From positions 62,001 through 126,000 of the forward strand of contig JANTUC010000006.1 in the NCBI GenBank assembly GCA_026873275.1: a DNA stretch of 64,000 bases, read 5' to 3'. The stretch is from Pseudopithomyces maydicus. Lineage: Eukaryota > Ascomycota > Dothideomycetes > Pleosporales > Didymosphaeriaceae. The notes beneath the pieces were generated by a model. The model made no database searches. It worked only from the letters and a program-made list of their open reading frames with translations, and was not told the DNA's origin. The position numbers were made by a program, and so were the translations under genes. Below, piece after piece: positions 32,486-44,376 of the stretch (positions are counted from its first letter, which is position 1; each line of letters starts with the position of its first letter).

Positions 32486-33427
32486 TTAAAACTTGAGAGT
32501 GTTACCGGCCTTGCCAACAACAGCGGCCTTGACAGCTGAAGCAGCAATGGGGCTGTACTGGTAAGGGACCTTGGTGAGGGTACCCTTGGGAGCAGTGTTC
32601 TGCTGACCACCGAAGTCGTTTCCGGTGGCGACCGCGCCAGCATCGTTGTCAACGCTGTACAGGGGCTTCTTGCTGTTGACCCACACGTTGTTCTCGACGA
32701 GGACCTGGGCACCGAGACGGGCGTTGATGCCGTCCGAAACGCCGTTGTAGTAGTTGTTGAAGAAGTGACCGGTTCCGAAGCGCAGCGAGGGGCCACGAGA
32801 GTTGATGTTCTCCCAGTGGTTGTTGTGGTAGGTAACGCGGAGGTGACCCTTGTCCTCAGACTCGTTGTTGTCGGAGTGGCCGACGAGCGAGGCCTTCCAG
32901 TGGTCGTGGAGCTTGGTGTTCGACACGGTGACGAAGTCGGCAGCGTGGGTCAGGTCAAGGAGACCATCGTAGTAGTCCTTGTCGTGGTCACGGTCCGAAG
33001 AGAGATCGAGGTGGTCCAGCCACACGTTGGTGGACTTCTGGACAGCAACGGCATCGCCACCGACAACCTTCTTGAGCGCCAAGTTCTGGATGATAACGTT
33101 CTTCTCACCCTTAACAGTGAGAGTAAGGTTCTCAAGAACGACAGAGCTGTCCTTTCCGCGGACAGTCTTGTCAGATCCGATCTTCACGTTATCTCCGTTG
33201 CCCTTGATGCTGGAAGTGATGGTGATCTCGGCAGCACCCTTGGCCTTCACGGCCGCAGTAAGCTCCGAAAGCGAAGAGACCGTGACGGCGGAACCACCAG
33301 CTCCACCAGTGGTACCTCCGTTCTGGGAAGCGTATCCAATGGGACCGGTGGCACGCTTCTCGACGGGGGTGGGTGCTGCCAGAGCGATGGCTGAAAGGCC
33401 GAGAGGGAGGAACGACGAAAGCTTCAT
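32486..33427 (-). CDS. Pectate lyase, polysaccharide lyase family 1
   Basis: Single-exon frame of 313 residues from the ATG at 33427. The longer upstream frame is the leader, since the signal peptide begins MKLSSFLPLGLSAIALAAP; it is followed by a Kex2-type VEKR site. PL1 landmarks: GGDAVAVQKSTNVWLDHLDL (residues about 130-150), DKDYYDGLLDLTHAADFVTV with Ca-binding Asp, HWKASLVGHSDNN and NINSRGPSLRFG with the catalytic Arg region, then NNYYNGVSDGINARLGAQVL. It cleaves de-esterified homogalacturonan by beta-elimination outside the cell. Strong codon bias (mostly C-ending codons) suggests high expression. A TATATAAG box lies about 120 nt upstream of the ATG. Fungi that grow on plants usually carry it. 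Confidence 0.95.
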   Translation of the reverse strand: MKLSSFLPLGLSAIALAAPTPVEKRATGPIGYASQNGGTTGGAGGSAVTVSSLSELTAAVKAKGAAEITITSSIKGNGDNVKIGSDKTVRGKDSSVVLENLTLTVKGEKNVIIQNLALKKVVGGDAVAVQKSTNVWLDHLDLSSDRDHDKDYYDGLLDLTHAADFVTVSNTKLHDHWKASLVGHSDNNESEDKGHLRVTYHNNHWENINSRGPSLRFGTGHFFNNYYNGVSDGINARLGAQVLVENNVWVNSKKPLYSVDNDAGAVATGNDFGGQQNTAPKGTLTKVPYQYSPIAASAVKAAVVGKAGNTLKF

Positions 33428-36400
33428 GGTTTCGGGTGATTGAGATGAAAGAGTGACGAAAAGAAGAAGCGAGAGACTGTAAAGTTGGGTGTAGAGAAAG
33501 AATGGACAGCGTAGGCTGGAGAACACAACAACCGGCGACCTGTAGATCTTATATATCGGCTGCATGACACCTCATTTCGCACGCTAGCATGATGCCATTC
33601 CTTGTCTGACGATCGCAGCGTTTGACATGTTTAGTAGTTGCACCAGTAATTTAACGCCTTCCCGCAGTGCCCACCAATCACCCGACCCGAGGCAGATGGC
33701 AACCGTTTTCGGACGAACCCTATAACCGCATTTCATTAAAACGCCCGCGGGATCCGATGATTTGGGTGTGGGACGTGTCGTGATCCCTTCGAAACGTCGT
33801 TTCCCGAGCTAGTACCTTTTGTACCCACAACGTCTTGGGATTCCTTGGCAAGCGGACGAAACGAGGTGTGTTGAAACAACGCTATCTCCATCACAAGGGC
33901 TTGCCCTTGTATAGTGTATGCTCGTGTTTGAGTGGGCAATGGCGAGCGATGGCGTAGTTTGTTGAGCACGGTTCGTTAGATCTATGAATACTCGAGATCC
34001 GATGATTTTTACGAAGGACAAGTATTTGGGTACGCAAACTCGCTTCATTCCTGCGTACCATCAAGAATTGCAGTATACAATTGCTAACAGGAGGTCGAAC
34101 TACTGTAATGCCGCTAACATATTCTCTGTCTTGCGCATGAACACCGCACACTAGTGTGTGGGGGGCGAAGGGACTAGCCACGCGAGGGTCCGCAATCCGA
34201 CCCGCAATGATCGGGTCAAGATATTGGACATCGTCAACAGAGCATCTGGTCAGCACTCAGCATTGAACTTGTCCAGCTGTTTCATATATACCATGTCACA
34301 AAATCATTGCATCATCGCTATTTTGAGTAAACGCACCTGGAGAAAATCCAGTCGTGGGATTTATCTTCGTGATCCTTTGCTTGATCTGAGAATTCTGAAC
34401 TAACCGCTTATTTTCTGTAGCGGGATACAGAATCGAACATAGTAAAGCGCTGTTGTGAGGTGTCGGATCTGGGGCTACCCAGCATGGACATGATCTGCAG
34501 GATCAAATCTCGCGCATACATACAGCCATCTGGAACCGGGGCCATGGAAGGGGGCCATCGGCTATGGAATAATAGTTGGTAATGGAAAAGGGATTCGTTA
34601 CTGGAGGTCGAAATAAGAAGAAACAAGGGGTACGTGAAAAGTCCATGTATCAATAAAAATAAGTTTAAGAGTTTATCACGAGGCGAGTTTTGCTCGGACT
34701 ATCTTAACCCGAACTTTGCACCGGGTTGTAGGATTGGTGGTTAAAATATCGAGTAACGTAGGACAATCGTCTCATGATTAAGTAAATGCAAGCGAAAGAG
34801 AAAGGCAATGTTGTACACATCCGTAATTAATTGCAATGATCAAGATTGTCTGGAAAATCCATGGCCGTCCCGGTAGGTAGCAGCTCGCGGCTTGCATCCT
34901 GCAGCGTGCTGTACCCCATGAGTCTCTCCCACCCCGAACTATCACAAGACTCCGAAAAATCACTTTCCCAAGCTTTACATGCACGCACACAGATTTTGCC
35001 CAGTATGCTTAGATATACCTATAGGTGGTAACAATTCTGCCCAGTTCCAGTTACAGACCGCGCGCATGACGAGGTCTACAAAGATCCCAGAAGCAATCTC
35101 ATGTTTTCTTCAAAATACAGCTCATGCCGGATGACCTTTTGAACCGGGAGATCCGAGACGAGTCAGTCTATCGTGCAGGCCGGTGGGGAATGGATACATG
35201 TCTCAGTCATAGCTATGAATTGCTCTATCATAATATATCCAATGAGTATGGTTCAGTTCTTGTTGATCTTGCTTTTGTCGCTGGATCGACATCTATCAAT
35301 CCTAGAATTGGGGATTCGACTTCGGCAATGACCGTTCCTACTGGCGGAAAAGTGGTATCCTGAGTAGACGCGCAATAAAAGAAGCTCGGCCGTGCGTCGA
35401 ATATCGCGCCTTTCACATCTTCCAGGTATCTCGGACCAAGCCCCGAGCCTAGGGGACTTCATCGCAGCCCTATGAGAAAAATTCATCCAGCTATTGGTAG
35501 ATAAAGATACTGTTTCTGCAAATTTTTCGCTACCTATCACTTCTGAAACTCACGCGACTGGCTTCCGATTATTATTTCATACTCAGGTACATCAAATTCC
35601 TCTTTCGGGCGTTCATGGGTCGTATTCTGGCGTCTATAATATTCTTATAGACCGTATCTTCGTCATTGGCGAGGGAGGATTGTAAAAAATTTATGAGATC
35701 AGCTTTGGATCTTCCACTACATTGGGTCGCGTTTGACTTGATTTGAATCGCACCCAATTCATGGAGTAAAACGGAGCGATTCGAATATCCTTAAATACAT
35801 TTTCTTTTTTTCCTGATCTTGGCGATAGTTCTGGCAACCGCCGATAAAGGGGTGATCACGGATCACTACTCTGCAATGAGCTCTCGGGCATCTTGTTACA
35901 CCTTCCTGTAGTATGTATATAATTCTGGTGGGCTTGTGTACATCTGACGCGTTGAATTGAATTTTGCGATACACATGATGTTATGTTCAAGGTTAGAGAT
36001 CCAACCCAGAGCGCTTCACTGACCATCCAAAATGGTCGAAACAACGTGTTACTAAGTCTTGTAAACAAATACCTTTTCCTTAATATATAGAGCATGTTGA
36101 GAACTCAATGTACTTCTCATGCAATAGGGAGAAATGACTGTAGATAACGTGTCCATGTTCACTCTTGATGTAGCAATATCATTACAATATATGATAATCG
36201 GATATACATGGCACCTTTTGTAATCTCTTGCTCAATTCATCAACCCATTTTATCGCACGGTGACATACTGTTTGAACACATGTTTATCAAGCAATCTATG
36301 ATTTATCATGCTAATACTCGAATTTTGAGGCACGACAATGTTCGATGACTTTACAAACACAGAGAAGGAGCAGAAAGTCAGCTAAACAGACTGCGACGCT

Positions 36401-36717
36401 CAAAAAAAGATATATAGTGAATATCTGCATTCATCGCAGCCTTTAAGCTGAATGATGTGATACCAATTCAATCCCGAGGAAGCCACCGCACGTGACGTGA
36501 CATCATCGTCACCATTCAAAGAGGCCACACCACCCGCGCAACAGGCAACAACAACCACGCCCAAAACCACCACTTGTCCTCATCTCTCAATTAAAAGATC
36601 ACCACAGCCTAAAAGCTACACCCAGCAACCGCCAACGCGCAATCGCTTCAATCTCACCACCCACCTCACGATCATACCCATACATCCACCTACCTACCTA
36701 CAAACCCACCACCCACC
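33428..36717. other. 3.3 kb without a supportable gene
   Basis: The left 170 bp are the pectate lyase promoter. The rest is AT-rich with short random frames on both strands; no transposase, reverse transcriptase or conserved peptide was recognised. It ends in a CA/CCA-rich promoter-like segment (36,480-36,717), probably the leader of the next gene. Confidence 0.5.
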
Positions 36718-37028
36718 ATGCCCCCAATCCAACTCCACAAAAACGACCCCATAACCGCGGCCTCCAAGCCTACAGGCATCACCCCCCAAACGGCCTCCGA
36801 CTCCGCCTCCGCCGATACCAACCCCATCCCCACACGCACCATCCCAGCCTCCACCCCAGCAACAACCACGCAATCCACCGCGCTCCCACCGCCGCCCCAA
36901 CCAGGCGCGCGCCCCCTCCCACCAACGACCACCACCACCGCCTTCCCAACCTCGAGCGCTTCGCCCCCGGCCCCAGCCCCAAGCGTAACAGCGCACCACC
37001 TCACGACGACCACGCACCTCTCCAGCAA

Positions 37029-37062
<34 letters not shown>

Positions 37063-37443
37063 GGGCTACCCCCCCAACACACCCTCCCACCCCCTCAATC
37101 GGCGCCCTCCCCACACACTCAACGCTCGCCTCCCCGCCCCCACCACCACCAACGCGCACACATCCCGGCCCTGCTACTCTCCCGCAAGCGTCGCCGTTCC
37201 AAGCACAGCACGCGGGCGGCGCAGTGGGCAGGACGAGTCTGGAGGGCCCGCCGGGGTACCAGCAGGCGGCTGATAACTCGCCGTATGTGGTTGGCGGGGG
37301 GCGCTTGGGACGGGGGTGTGAGTGGGAGGGGGTGGTGCAGAGGAGGAGGGGGTTGGGGCGCAGGCTTGGGGGGTGTTGGCGAGGGCGGGGGAGGCGTTGA
37401 AGAAGGGGAGGAGGCGGTGTGGAGGGCGGTGAGGGAGAGGTGA
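36718..37443 (+). CDS. Low-complexity Pro/Gln-rich conserved protein, frame uncertain
   Basis: Begins MPPIQLHKNDPITAASKPTG, a start I associate with a conserved low-complexity ascomycete protein of unknown function. The uninterrupted frame is 241 residues, but internal signals sit in another frame: a poly-Gln run from CAG/CAA codons at about 37,026-37,063, and the peptide EGPPGYQQAADNSPYVVG near 37,230-37,280. A single missing base at the C5 run 36912-36916 would join start and poly-Gln; at least one more shift in the G-rich tail is needed to reach a sensible end (EEAVWRAVRER). So the gene is probably real but the listed frame is not the true protein throughout. The 5' half is C-rich and the 3' half G-rich on the same strand. 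Confidence 0.5.
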
Positions 37444-37991
37444 TGGTGGGAAGGGGGAGGGAAAAGGGATGGATGGATGGGGTGAGGGGAGGGGAATGGG
37501 GGTGGGAAGAGGGAGATAAAGTTAGTCGGATGAGGTGGAATGGAGGTGGCAGCAGTCATGACTTCAGGGAGATAGGAACAACCATGTTAGTGATCACATA
37601 GTATGGAAGTAAGGTCAATTGGGCGATGCAATCATCAGACAGTGGACATGGATCGTCACATAGATAGCATGGACGCGGCAATGAAGAAACCCGCAATAAC
37701 TTCTATAAACCACAGTTTTCCCCAGCACCAGCGATTGCAAGGATACAGCAAAGGAAAATGACATGTAATACAAGATGCCGTGAGGGAAAAAGATGTGCCA
37801 GGCAAGCTAAAGTACAAGGTGTGTTATCACCGACACGTGCTTTTCGTTACCAAGAACAAGCTTCTGCCCTGATTACGGGCATCGTATTGCTCCATCCACA
37901 CCGACCACGGCGGTCCTATCGTAACACCGGGATCAAGTCACCCCTCCACATCGTTCCATTAGGGTATCGGAGATTGTTGTGAACGAGACGC

Positions 37992-39407
37992 TTAACCGGA
38001 TCCACCCTTGAACTTCTTGCCGAACATGATGAGCTGCACCTGGTCGTAGATGGACAGCACACCGGCACCGGCAACACCACGGAGGATGTTGGCACCAGCA
38101 CCCTTGAAGAGCGACTTAACACCCTCAGCGGCGATGATCTGGCGGGCGGCATCGGCGGAAGACTTGTACTTGACGGCCTCACCGGAGGTCATCATCATGC
38201 GACGACGGATGGTGTCAAGAGGGTAGGAAGCGATACCAGCACCAGTGGTGACAGTCCAGCCGAGCAAGAAAGAGGCCAAGAAGTTACCCTCAAGAGGACC
38301 AACGAGAACAACGGGCTTGATCGAGTCGTACATACCGAAGTACAGACCACGGTAGACGACTATACCAAGAACGGAGGGCATGAAACCACGGTAGAGACCG
38401 GCAATACCGTCGGAGGCGAGGGTCTTCTTGTAGACATCGACGAGACCGTTGAACTGACGGTCACCACCCTTCTTAGCGTTCTTGGCATCGTTGGCAAGAC
38501 GGGTACGGGCGTAGTCGAGGGAGTAGACGAAGAGGAGGGAAGTGGCACCAGCGGCCTATGGAGTTGTTAGCACGTGCAACCGCAGAGCGGGACTCGATAT
38601 CACTTACACCACCGGAGGCCAAGTTACCGGCCATCCACTTGGCGTAACCGTCACGCTCCTTCTTGAAAGCGAACATGGACTTGTAGGTGTCACGGAACGC
38701 AAAGTTCAGGGCCTGGGTAGGGAAGTAACGGATGACGTTGGCAGTGTTACCACGCCAGAGCGACAGGACACCCTCCTGCTGGGAAGTACGGCGGAAGCAC
38801 TCAGCGATACCGTCGTACTTGCGGTCGAGACGACCGGTCTTAAGCATCTCATCCTGTGCAAGTGGTCAGCGGCTGTAGCCAGAGACAAAATATTCGTCGT
38901 GCGTGCATACCTGGTTCTGGATGAGGAGCTTGACACGCTCGATGGGGGCGGCAGCGGTCTTCGAGACGGCGGCGGAAACACCACCCACTGTAGATAAGCT
39001 GTTAGCAACTGCAAACGTGCCGATAAAGCTCCCCGACGACCGCGCATCAATGCCGGATCTCGACGGTGTCCGGAATTGATGGCGGATGCGACGTAGGTGA
39101 CGACGTACTCAAGAAATCGACCACGAAGCCCTGTTATCCTTGTTAGCCAACTGTGTTATGCATTGGTGTGTCGCTCAGCGCCCGACCCGCAACCACGATA
39201 CCCATCGCCCAAAGTCACAATTCCATCTCGCAGTATCTTCGCGGTGCCCGGAAGACGTCGCGCGGTGCCATTGAGATAGAATTGGTGTTGTTGGACGGGT
39301 GGGAGATGCGGATGCGGCCAGGTGTCGAGAGGTCGTAGGTGCCGGGGGTTACTCACGGGCATGCCCATGAAGGACTTCTCGGCTTGGACAACGTCTCCCT
39401 TGGCCAT
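37992..39407 (-). CDS. Mitochondrial ADP/ATP carrier
   Basis: Five exons, complement of 37992-38555, 38608-38853, 38911-38987, 39109-39130 and 39357-39407; phases agree and give 319 residues. The 22-nt second exon encodes GFVVDFL plus one base and is needed to complete helix 1 before MGGVSAAVSKTAAAPIERVK. Three mitochondrial-carrier repeats are present (P-I-E-R-V-K, SLDYARTRLANDAK, PLDTIRRRMMM). The RRRMMM signature is specific to ADP/ATP translocase. It swaps matrix ATP for cytosolic ADP in the inner membrane. Codon use is strongly biased (C/T-ending), as expected of an abundant protein. Gene symbol withheld: the family name (AAC/PET9) is certain but not the local name. Confidence 0.95.
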
Positions 39408-40544
39408 TTTGTCGGTATGGAGAGGAGATTTGATAAGTGAAGATGGATGGAGGTTGTTGAGGAACTGGAGGCTTTTGAAGGACAGCAGGAGCAACGAGAA
39501 ATCTTTCGCAGCGCCCGGGCCAGCTCCCACTTGGCGCGCTAGTCCTCCTTTGTTAACCGCTTCTCCGGTTGGCAGTCGCGACCTCGGGGACGGCGGATCT
39601 TCGCTTTGCCGTGGCAGTTCTCTGGAGCCGCTTCATCACATCGCTGCAATTTCTGCCGTCCAAGTACTACTACCGTGGGCACCCGCGTGTTGACCACAGT
39701 TGAACGAAAAAAAAGTCCATCCAAACCGCGCACAGCTGACACGCAGTCTCGCCTCGTCTCGCACAGCCAACGCTGTCACAAGCCAGGGCACCAGCCGCCG
39801 TGACGCACCCCTGTTCGTTGCCGTAACAACTCGTCGGATACCTTTTGGCGCAATTACCACACACTGCCTCTCCCGCAACCTCGATAGCTCACTAGAGCGC
39901 ACTCAAGCACGGGGTATCCACAGTTTCGCAATTGCCATTGCTGCCGCTGGCCTCTCCGGCTTGCTGCCGCGCGCCGTCGCGAAAAAGGCTCAGATCCAGA
40001 TGGAGATAGGGGTCGGGTAATATCGGACTAACCCCAACCAATCCACGCCCGCGTCAGCAAATTTCTGCGACGAGGCTGAAGTTCAGGGTCCGATGGCAAA
40101 TCGCGACCTGGCGACCCGCCTAGACCTGCACCGCGACGTCAACCTGCTCCGTGTCGTGTGCTGCATCCCCGGAAGCAGAATCTTTCACGCCCATATCCTT
40201 CTCCTGCCCCGCTAGACTAACAATTGGCCTTGGGGCTCGTGGCTGCCGTTTCGCGGAGACAGAATAGAGTCGTACCTTCCTGGAGCTAGTTCCGCACCGC
40301 ATCACATATGTAAACCTCTCAACACTTTGTATCCGGCACTATTCCCGGACTCCACTGTGAACTTCTTTCAGCATCATTCAGCATCAATGGACCGAACGAT
40401 TCACAATACATGTCTTGCCATCGCAGTCTATCCATATATCCCGATACATCACGGACTCCACCCGCGTCTCCCATGTCCTGTCCGTTGAACGTGAACAATA
40501 CAACTAAATAGGGATATCACTTCACCTCGGACCTTCCACCACCA
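39408..40544. other. Intergenic between ADP/ATP carrier and protease-like gene
   Basis: Presumptive promoter of the ADP/ATP carrier (left part) and 3' flank of the protease-like gene. Open frames of about 100 codons exist on the plus strand, for example 39700-40020, but lack any domain. Confidence 0.45.
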
Positions 40545-42176
40545 TCAGGACTTGCAGATCGGCACACTCGCCGCGTCCATCTCATGCAGCACCACGCCCT
40601 CCAGCCGTGAACCCGTCACTTCGACGATTCCTTCCTTGGCTTCGAGCTCCATTCTTTCTTTTGGTAGCAGCTCCACCCATGGAATCGCTACGCCGTGTAA
40701 CTGTGCCTTGTCTTCGAATTGTTCCTTTGGCTCACGGTGCAAGGATGGGTTGAATTTCAACTTCCAGTAAAATCCTACCACGACCAGAAAGAAAGCCAGC
40801 AGGCCTAGCAAAGACCCAATTCCTATACCAGTATACCGGCTGCTATCCGTGCTAATGGACCCCTTTCTCGCTGGTACAAGGTGGCTATTCGTCGAAAACT
40901 TCGCTCGAGAAATATTAAAGTAACCAAGATCCCAGTCGACCGAGATGTGTGCCTCTTGGAAGAATGTGCGACCCAAAACGTAATGGTTTGTACGCATAAC
41001 ACGCTTCAGTGGGAAGTAATAGCTTTGTGATTCAACAAGTGGATATGTGACATTGAGGTCGAACGCGGAGTACGGCAACTCGAAAGATTTGTTCTGGCCA
41101 TCACCTCTCAATGAGCTTAAGCCGAAAGAGACGCGGGGATTGAGACGACGTAACCGTTCGTGATTTGATGCGTTCAGCAGATACAGTTGCTGCGTCTCAT
41201 TCCACTCAATCCCAAGTACGGCTTCGAAGCGCTCACAGATCCACGTAGGAAGCCACAAATAAGGTGTACTAGGATCGAGATACACCGATATTCCCGTCAA
41301 CTCGGGTGACAGGGGTTGCTTCTCCGCAATGCCAGTCATTTCGATGTCAAAACTGGTCATGATAACTTCGAATTGCCACCAGCTAGACTCCAGTGCCGAC
41401 GTTGTTCGTCTAATATCAACTTCCAACGTGGTTTCAGGGTCTACCCGATATCTGTCATATCCACCAAACACAAGGCTTGGCGGAAACCAATGTCTGCCGT
41501 AAGAGCCCGCGGTATAACTAAAACAATTGCGAGGATATTTTAGGTTACCCACAAGAGGAGTGGGTCGAAAGGTCCCATGATTGTATACCAGGTTGGCATT
41601 GGACAAACCAAGTATTCCAGTGAAGAAGGACACGGAGGATGCGGTCACGACCATATTGTCGCGCGTGATTCTATCTTTCTCGACGCCGACAACAATTAGG
41701 CCTACATTTTCAATGCCGTACGGGGTATAAGCTTCCCCTTTTTCGCCAATCTTTCCCAGATCAAAGGTATCGAATATATCCATGGTTCCTTCAGAAACCC
41801 AAGAACGGGAGACATTTGGCTGAAATATTTGCTGCGCCAGGCATTCTTTGCGGAGACTGTTGTTCCTACTACAAAAGGGTGCCTTCAGCGGAGCAATGAT
41901 GCCAGGAACAGAGAACCCAGGAAACATCGGCAGACGCTGTTCTCCATTTCCTTCGTTATCGCTACCTAGCCCAATCTGATAGGCTGCCCATGGGCCATCT
42001 GGATCTTTGATCCTATAAAACAGTCAAGAAGGCGCACGAATGTACTGGTTGTATGCAGCGTACCAATCACCCTTGAATTCTACCTCATAAGGTGCATCAT
42101 AAAGTGCAACATCTTGCGCGCTAGCCGATTGTACAAAAAGCGTTATCGTCGCAGCAAGAATGCAAATGTTAGCCAT
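40545..42176 (-). CDS. Membrane-anchored aspartic-protease-like protein (probably non-catalytic)
   Basis: Two exons, complement of 40545-41998 and 42071-42176; phases agree and give 519 residues. It has a signal peptide (ICILAATITLFVQSASA), then an A1-pepsin-like fold starting at DGPWAAYQIGLGS, with FTGILGLSNANLVY, LVFGGYDRYR, ISVYLDPSTPYLWLP and YVLGRTFFQEAHISVDWDLG as landmarks. A single membrane helix (YTGIGIGSLLGLLAFFLVVVGFYW, about 415-438) and a cytosolic tail follow. Neither active-site D-T/S-G is seen: the first site is replaced by a MFPGFSVPG region and the second reads D-P-S-T. This degenerate, anchored subgroup is widespread in filamentous ascomycetes and may bind rather than cut peptides. 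Confidence 0.82.
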
Positions 42177-42785
42177 AAAATCGGGTGATGCAAAAGATTC
42201 GAGCTGTTGAAAAACGGATGGCTTAGACTACCTCTGCACCCATCAACAAGACAGGTTCCTATTATAGTAGGGGTACACAGCCCCAAAACATGCAGCTTGC
42301 TGAAATACTGTCAACTGAAAATCCCCAAGATTCAGCCAACGGCCCCCACAACGTATAGCGATAATAGTGTTACACAACAGAATGTTGCCGGCTTCTAAAT
42401 TATCTTTGATGAAGAGAAATGACTGGTAAACCACAGAGGGCAATGTTCGGGGCTTTTGTATATTGCACCTTATTGATTCAAGGTGGGGTACCATCCATGA
42501 ATGCCAGACGTTGGAATGATCAACCCTCGATGAAACCAATACAGAATCTAGTATACTTTAAACAAAATAAATACAATCTGGCGATGCAGAAATTGGTACG
42601 TCAATTCATCTTCTGACCACCTTGCCGAGCTGACTGGGCCAGGAAATTCTACATTGTTGTTGGCAACCATATACATGCTAAGCATCAGCAGTCGCAGTCG
42701 ACATCCAAAACCAATCGAACCCTCCATTTCACACCATCCCCTCAAATCGTATACATATACCTCGGATTATCCTCCCCCAACTCCA

Positions 42786-44376
42786 TCACCTCCTCCTCGG
42801 ACAACCCATCCATCCTCCAATCCTCCATGCCCCCCTCTTTCTCCGATTCGCATTCCTAAACCACAAATACAACGTCGTGTAGATGCACAACCCCACCGCC
42901 AGCAGCCCAATCGTCGCCCCATACCCAGGGTAGTACGTCGGGCCGTACGCGGAGCTGAACAGAAACGGCGCACTCACGCCGCTCGCATTCCCAATCGTGA
43001 TCTGCATGCCGCTCGCAAACGCGCGCTTCCCGTACCGCGGGTTGTTCAGCGCGATCCACGAGAAGGCCAGCCCCGTCGACGTCCACAGCCCAAACGCCAC
43101 GATGAAGCACCCCGCAAAGCTGACGCCCACCCCTTGGTTGATGATCAGCAGGATGTACCCCAGCATGCTGACGAGGAAGCCCCCGATGACGAACACCCCC
43201 CGCTGCTGGATCCGGTCGCTGTACCACGCGCACAAGACGTAGACTGCTGCCCCGGACACGTACACGGGGACCGTCAGCGCCTGCACGACCTGCAGCGACC
43301 AGCCGCCGCCGATCTCGTTGATGATGGTCGGCAGGAACACGCTGAAGCTGTACAGCATGGTGAGCCCCGTGAACTGGCCGACTGCAAACGCGTACGTCTT
43401 CCAGTCCTTTGCCCCCGCAAGGACGTCCGCCCTGCGCAGCACCTGCGCGCTCTTCGTCTGCCCGACCTCCTCCTCCCGCAGCCTCACCAGGATGGCGCGA
43501 TCCTCCGCCGTGAGGAAACTCGCCGTCTCGGGGCTATTCGGCAGCACGAACGGGACGGCGATGGCCGTCAGCACGGTGGGCACCCCGTTGATCATGATGA
43601 TCCAGCGCCATCCGCGCCAGCCCTGCGCGCCGTCGAGCTCGCCGATGGCATACGCGACGAGGCCGCCGACGGCGCCGGCGATGGCAGACGTCCCGTAGAA
43701 GCAGGCGTTGCGCAGGGAGAGGCTCTTCTTGTTGTAGAACATGGAGAGGTAGAGGATGACGCCGGGGAAGAGGCCGGCCTCGAAGGCGCCGAGGAGCAGG
43801 CGGCAGGCGACGAGGCCGGCGAAGTTTTGCACGAACGACGAGAAGGTTGCGACCATGCCCCAGGTGAAGAGGAGGCCGCCCAGGTAGCGGGCGGGTTGGA
43901 GGCGTTTGATGATGAGGTTGGAGGGTGTTTCGAAGAGCTGGGTGGTATGAGTTACGTGTGTATACATGCATGGTGGGAGGGTGGTCAGGAATGAGATAGG
44001 GCGGGTGGACGTACGCAGTATGTTACGAAGAGGATGCCGACGGCGATTTGGTACTGGTTACCCACGAGGCCGAGGTCTTCTTCGAGGCCGTAGAGACGGG
44101 CGTTTCCAATGTTGACTTCCATCCCGTCAGTTGGCACATCCGATAGACTTCACCACACATACATACCTCGATCCATAAAATTCATCAGATAAACCCAGCA
44201 CAGCATCGGTATAATCCGCATATCCAACTTCCTCAACAGCCGCTTCTCCGTCGCCGCATCGACCGGCTGCAGCGTTTCTCCATTCTCCAGCGTCACCTTC
44301 TCGTACTGCTGGGGGGCGTGTCGACTGGGACTTTCTCCGCGACGTCCTTACTCGAGGCTCTGCTGTCGGACGACAT
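42786..44376 (-). CDS. MFS transporter, anion:cation symporter (Dal5/allantoate-like) family; frame broken at C6 run
   Basis: Three exons, complement of 42786-43937, 44015-44115 and 44167-44376. Landmarks: DMRIIPMLCWVYLMNFMDR (helix 1), VNIGNARLYGLEEDLGL, LFETPSNLIIKRLQPARYLG, RLLLGAFEAGLFPGVILYLS and WRWIIMINGVPTVLTAIAV, with about 12 helices; the family transports allantoate, nicotinate, biotin, vitamins and small anions. The start MSSDSRASSKDVAEK is separated from helix 1 by a shift at six G on the plus strand (44311-44316); one further base would make exon 1 the required length. The break is at a homopolymer in an otherwise perfect gene, so an assembly error is likelier than a pseudogene. 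Very GC-rich third-codon use in exon 3. Confidence 0.85.

Noticed and set aside
32765..33443. Long plus-strand frames opposite the pectate lyase
   Set aside because: Shadows caused by strong codon bias of the real gene on the minus strand.
34408..34653. tRNA-like GTTCGATTC on the minus strand near 34,435
   Set aside because: No cloverleaf can be formed around it.
42654..43994. 446-codon plus-strand frame
   Set aside because: Antisense shadow of the GC3-rich MFS transporter; translation is Arg/His/Asp/Pro-rich low complexity.
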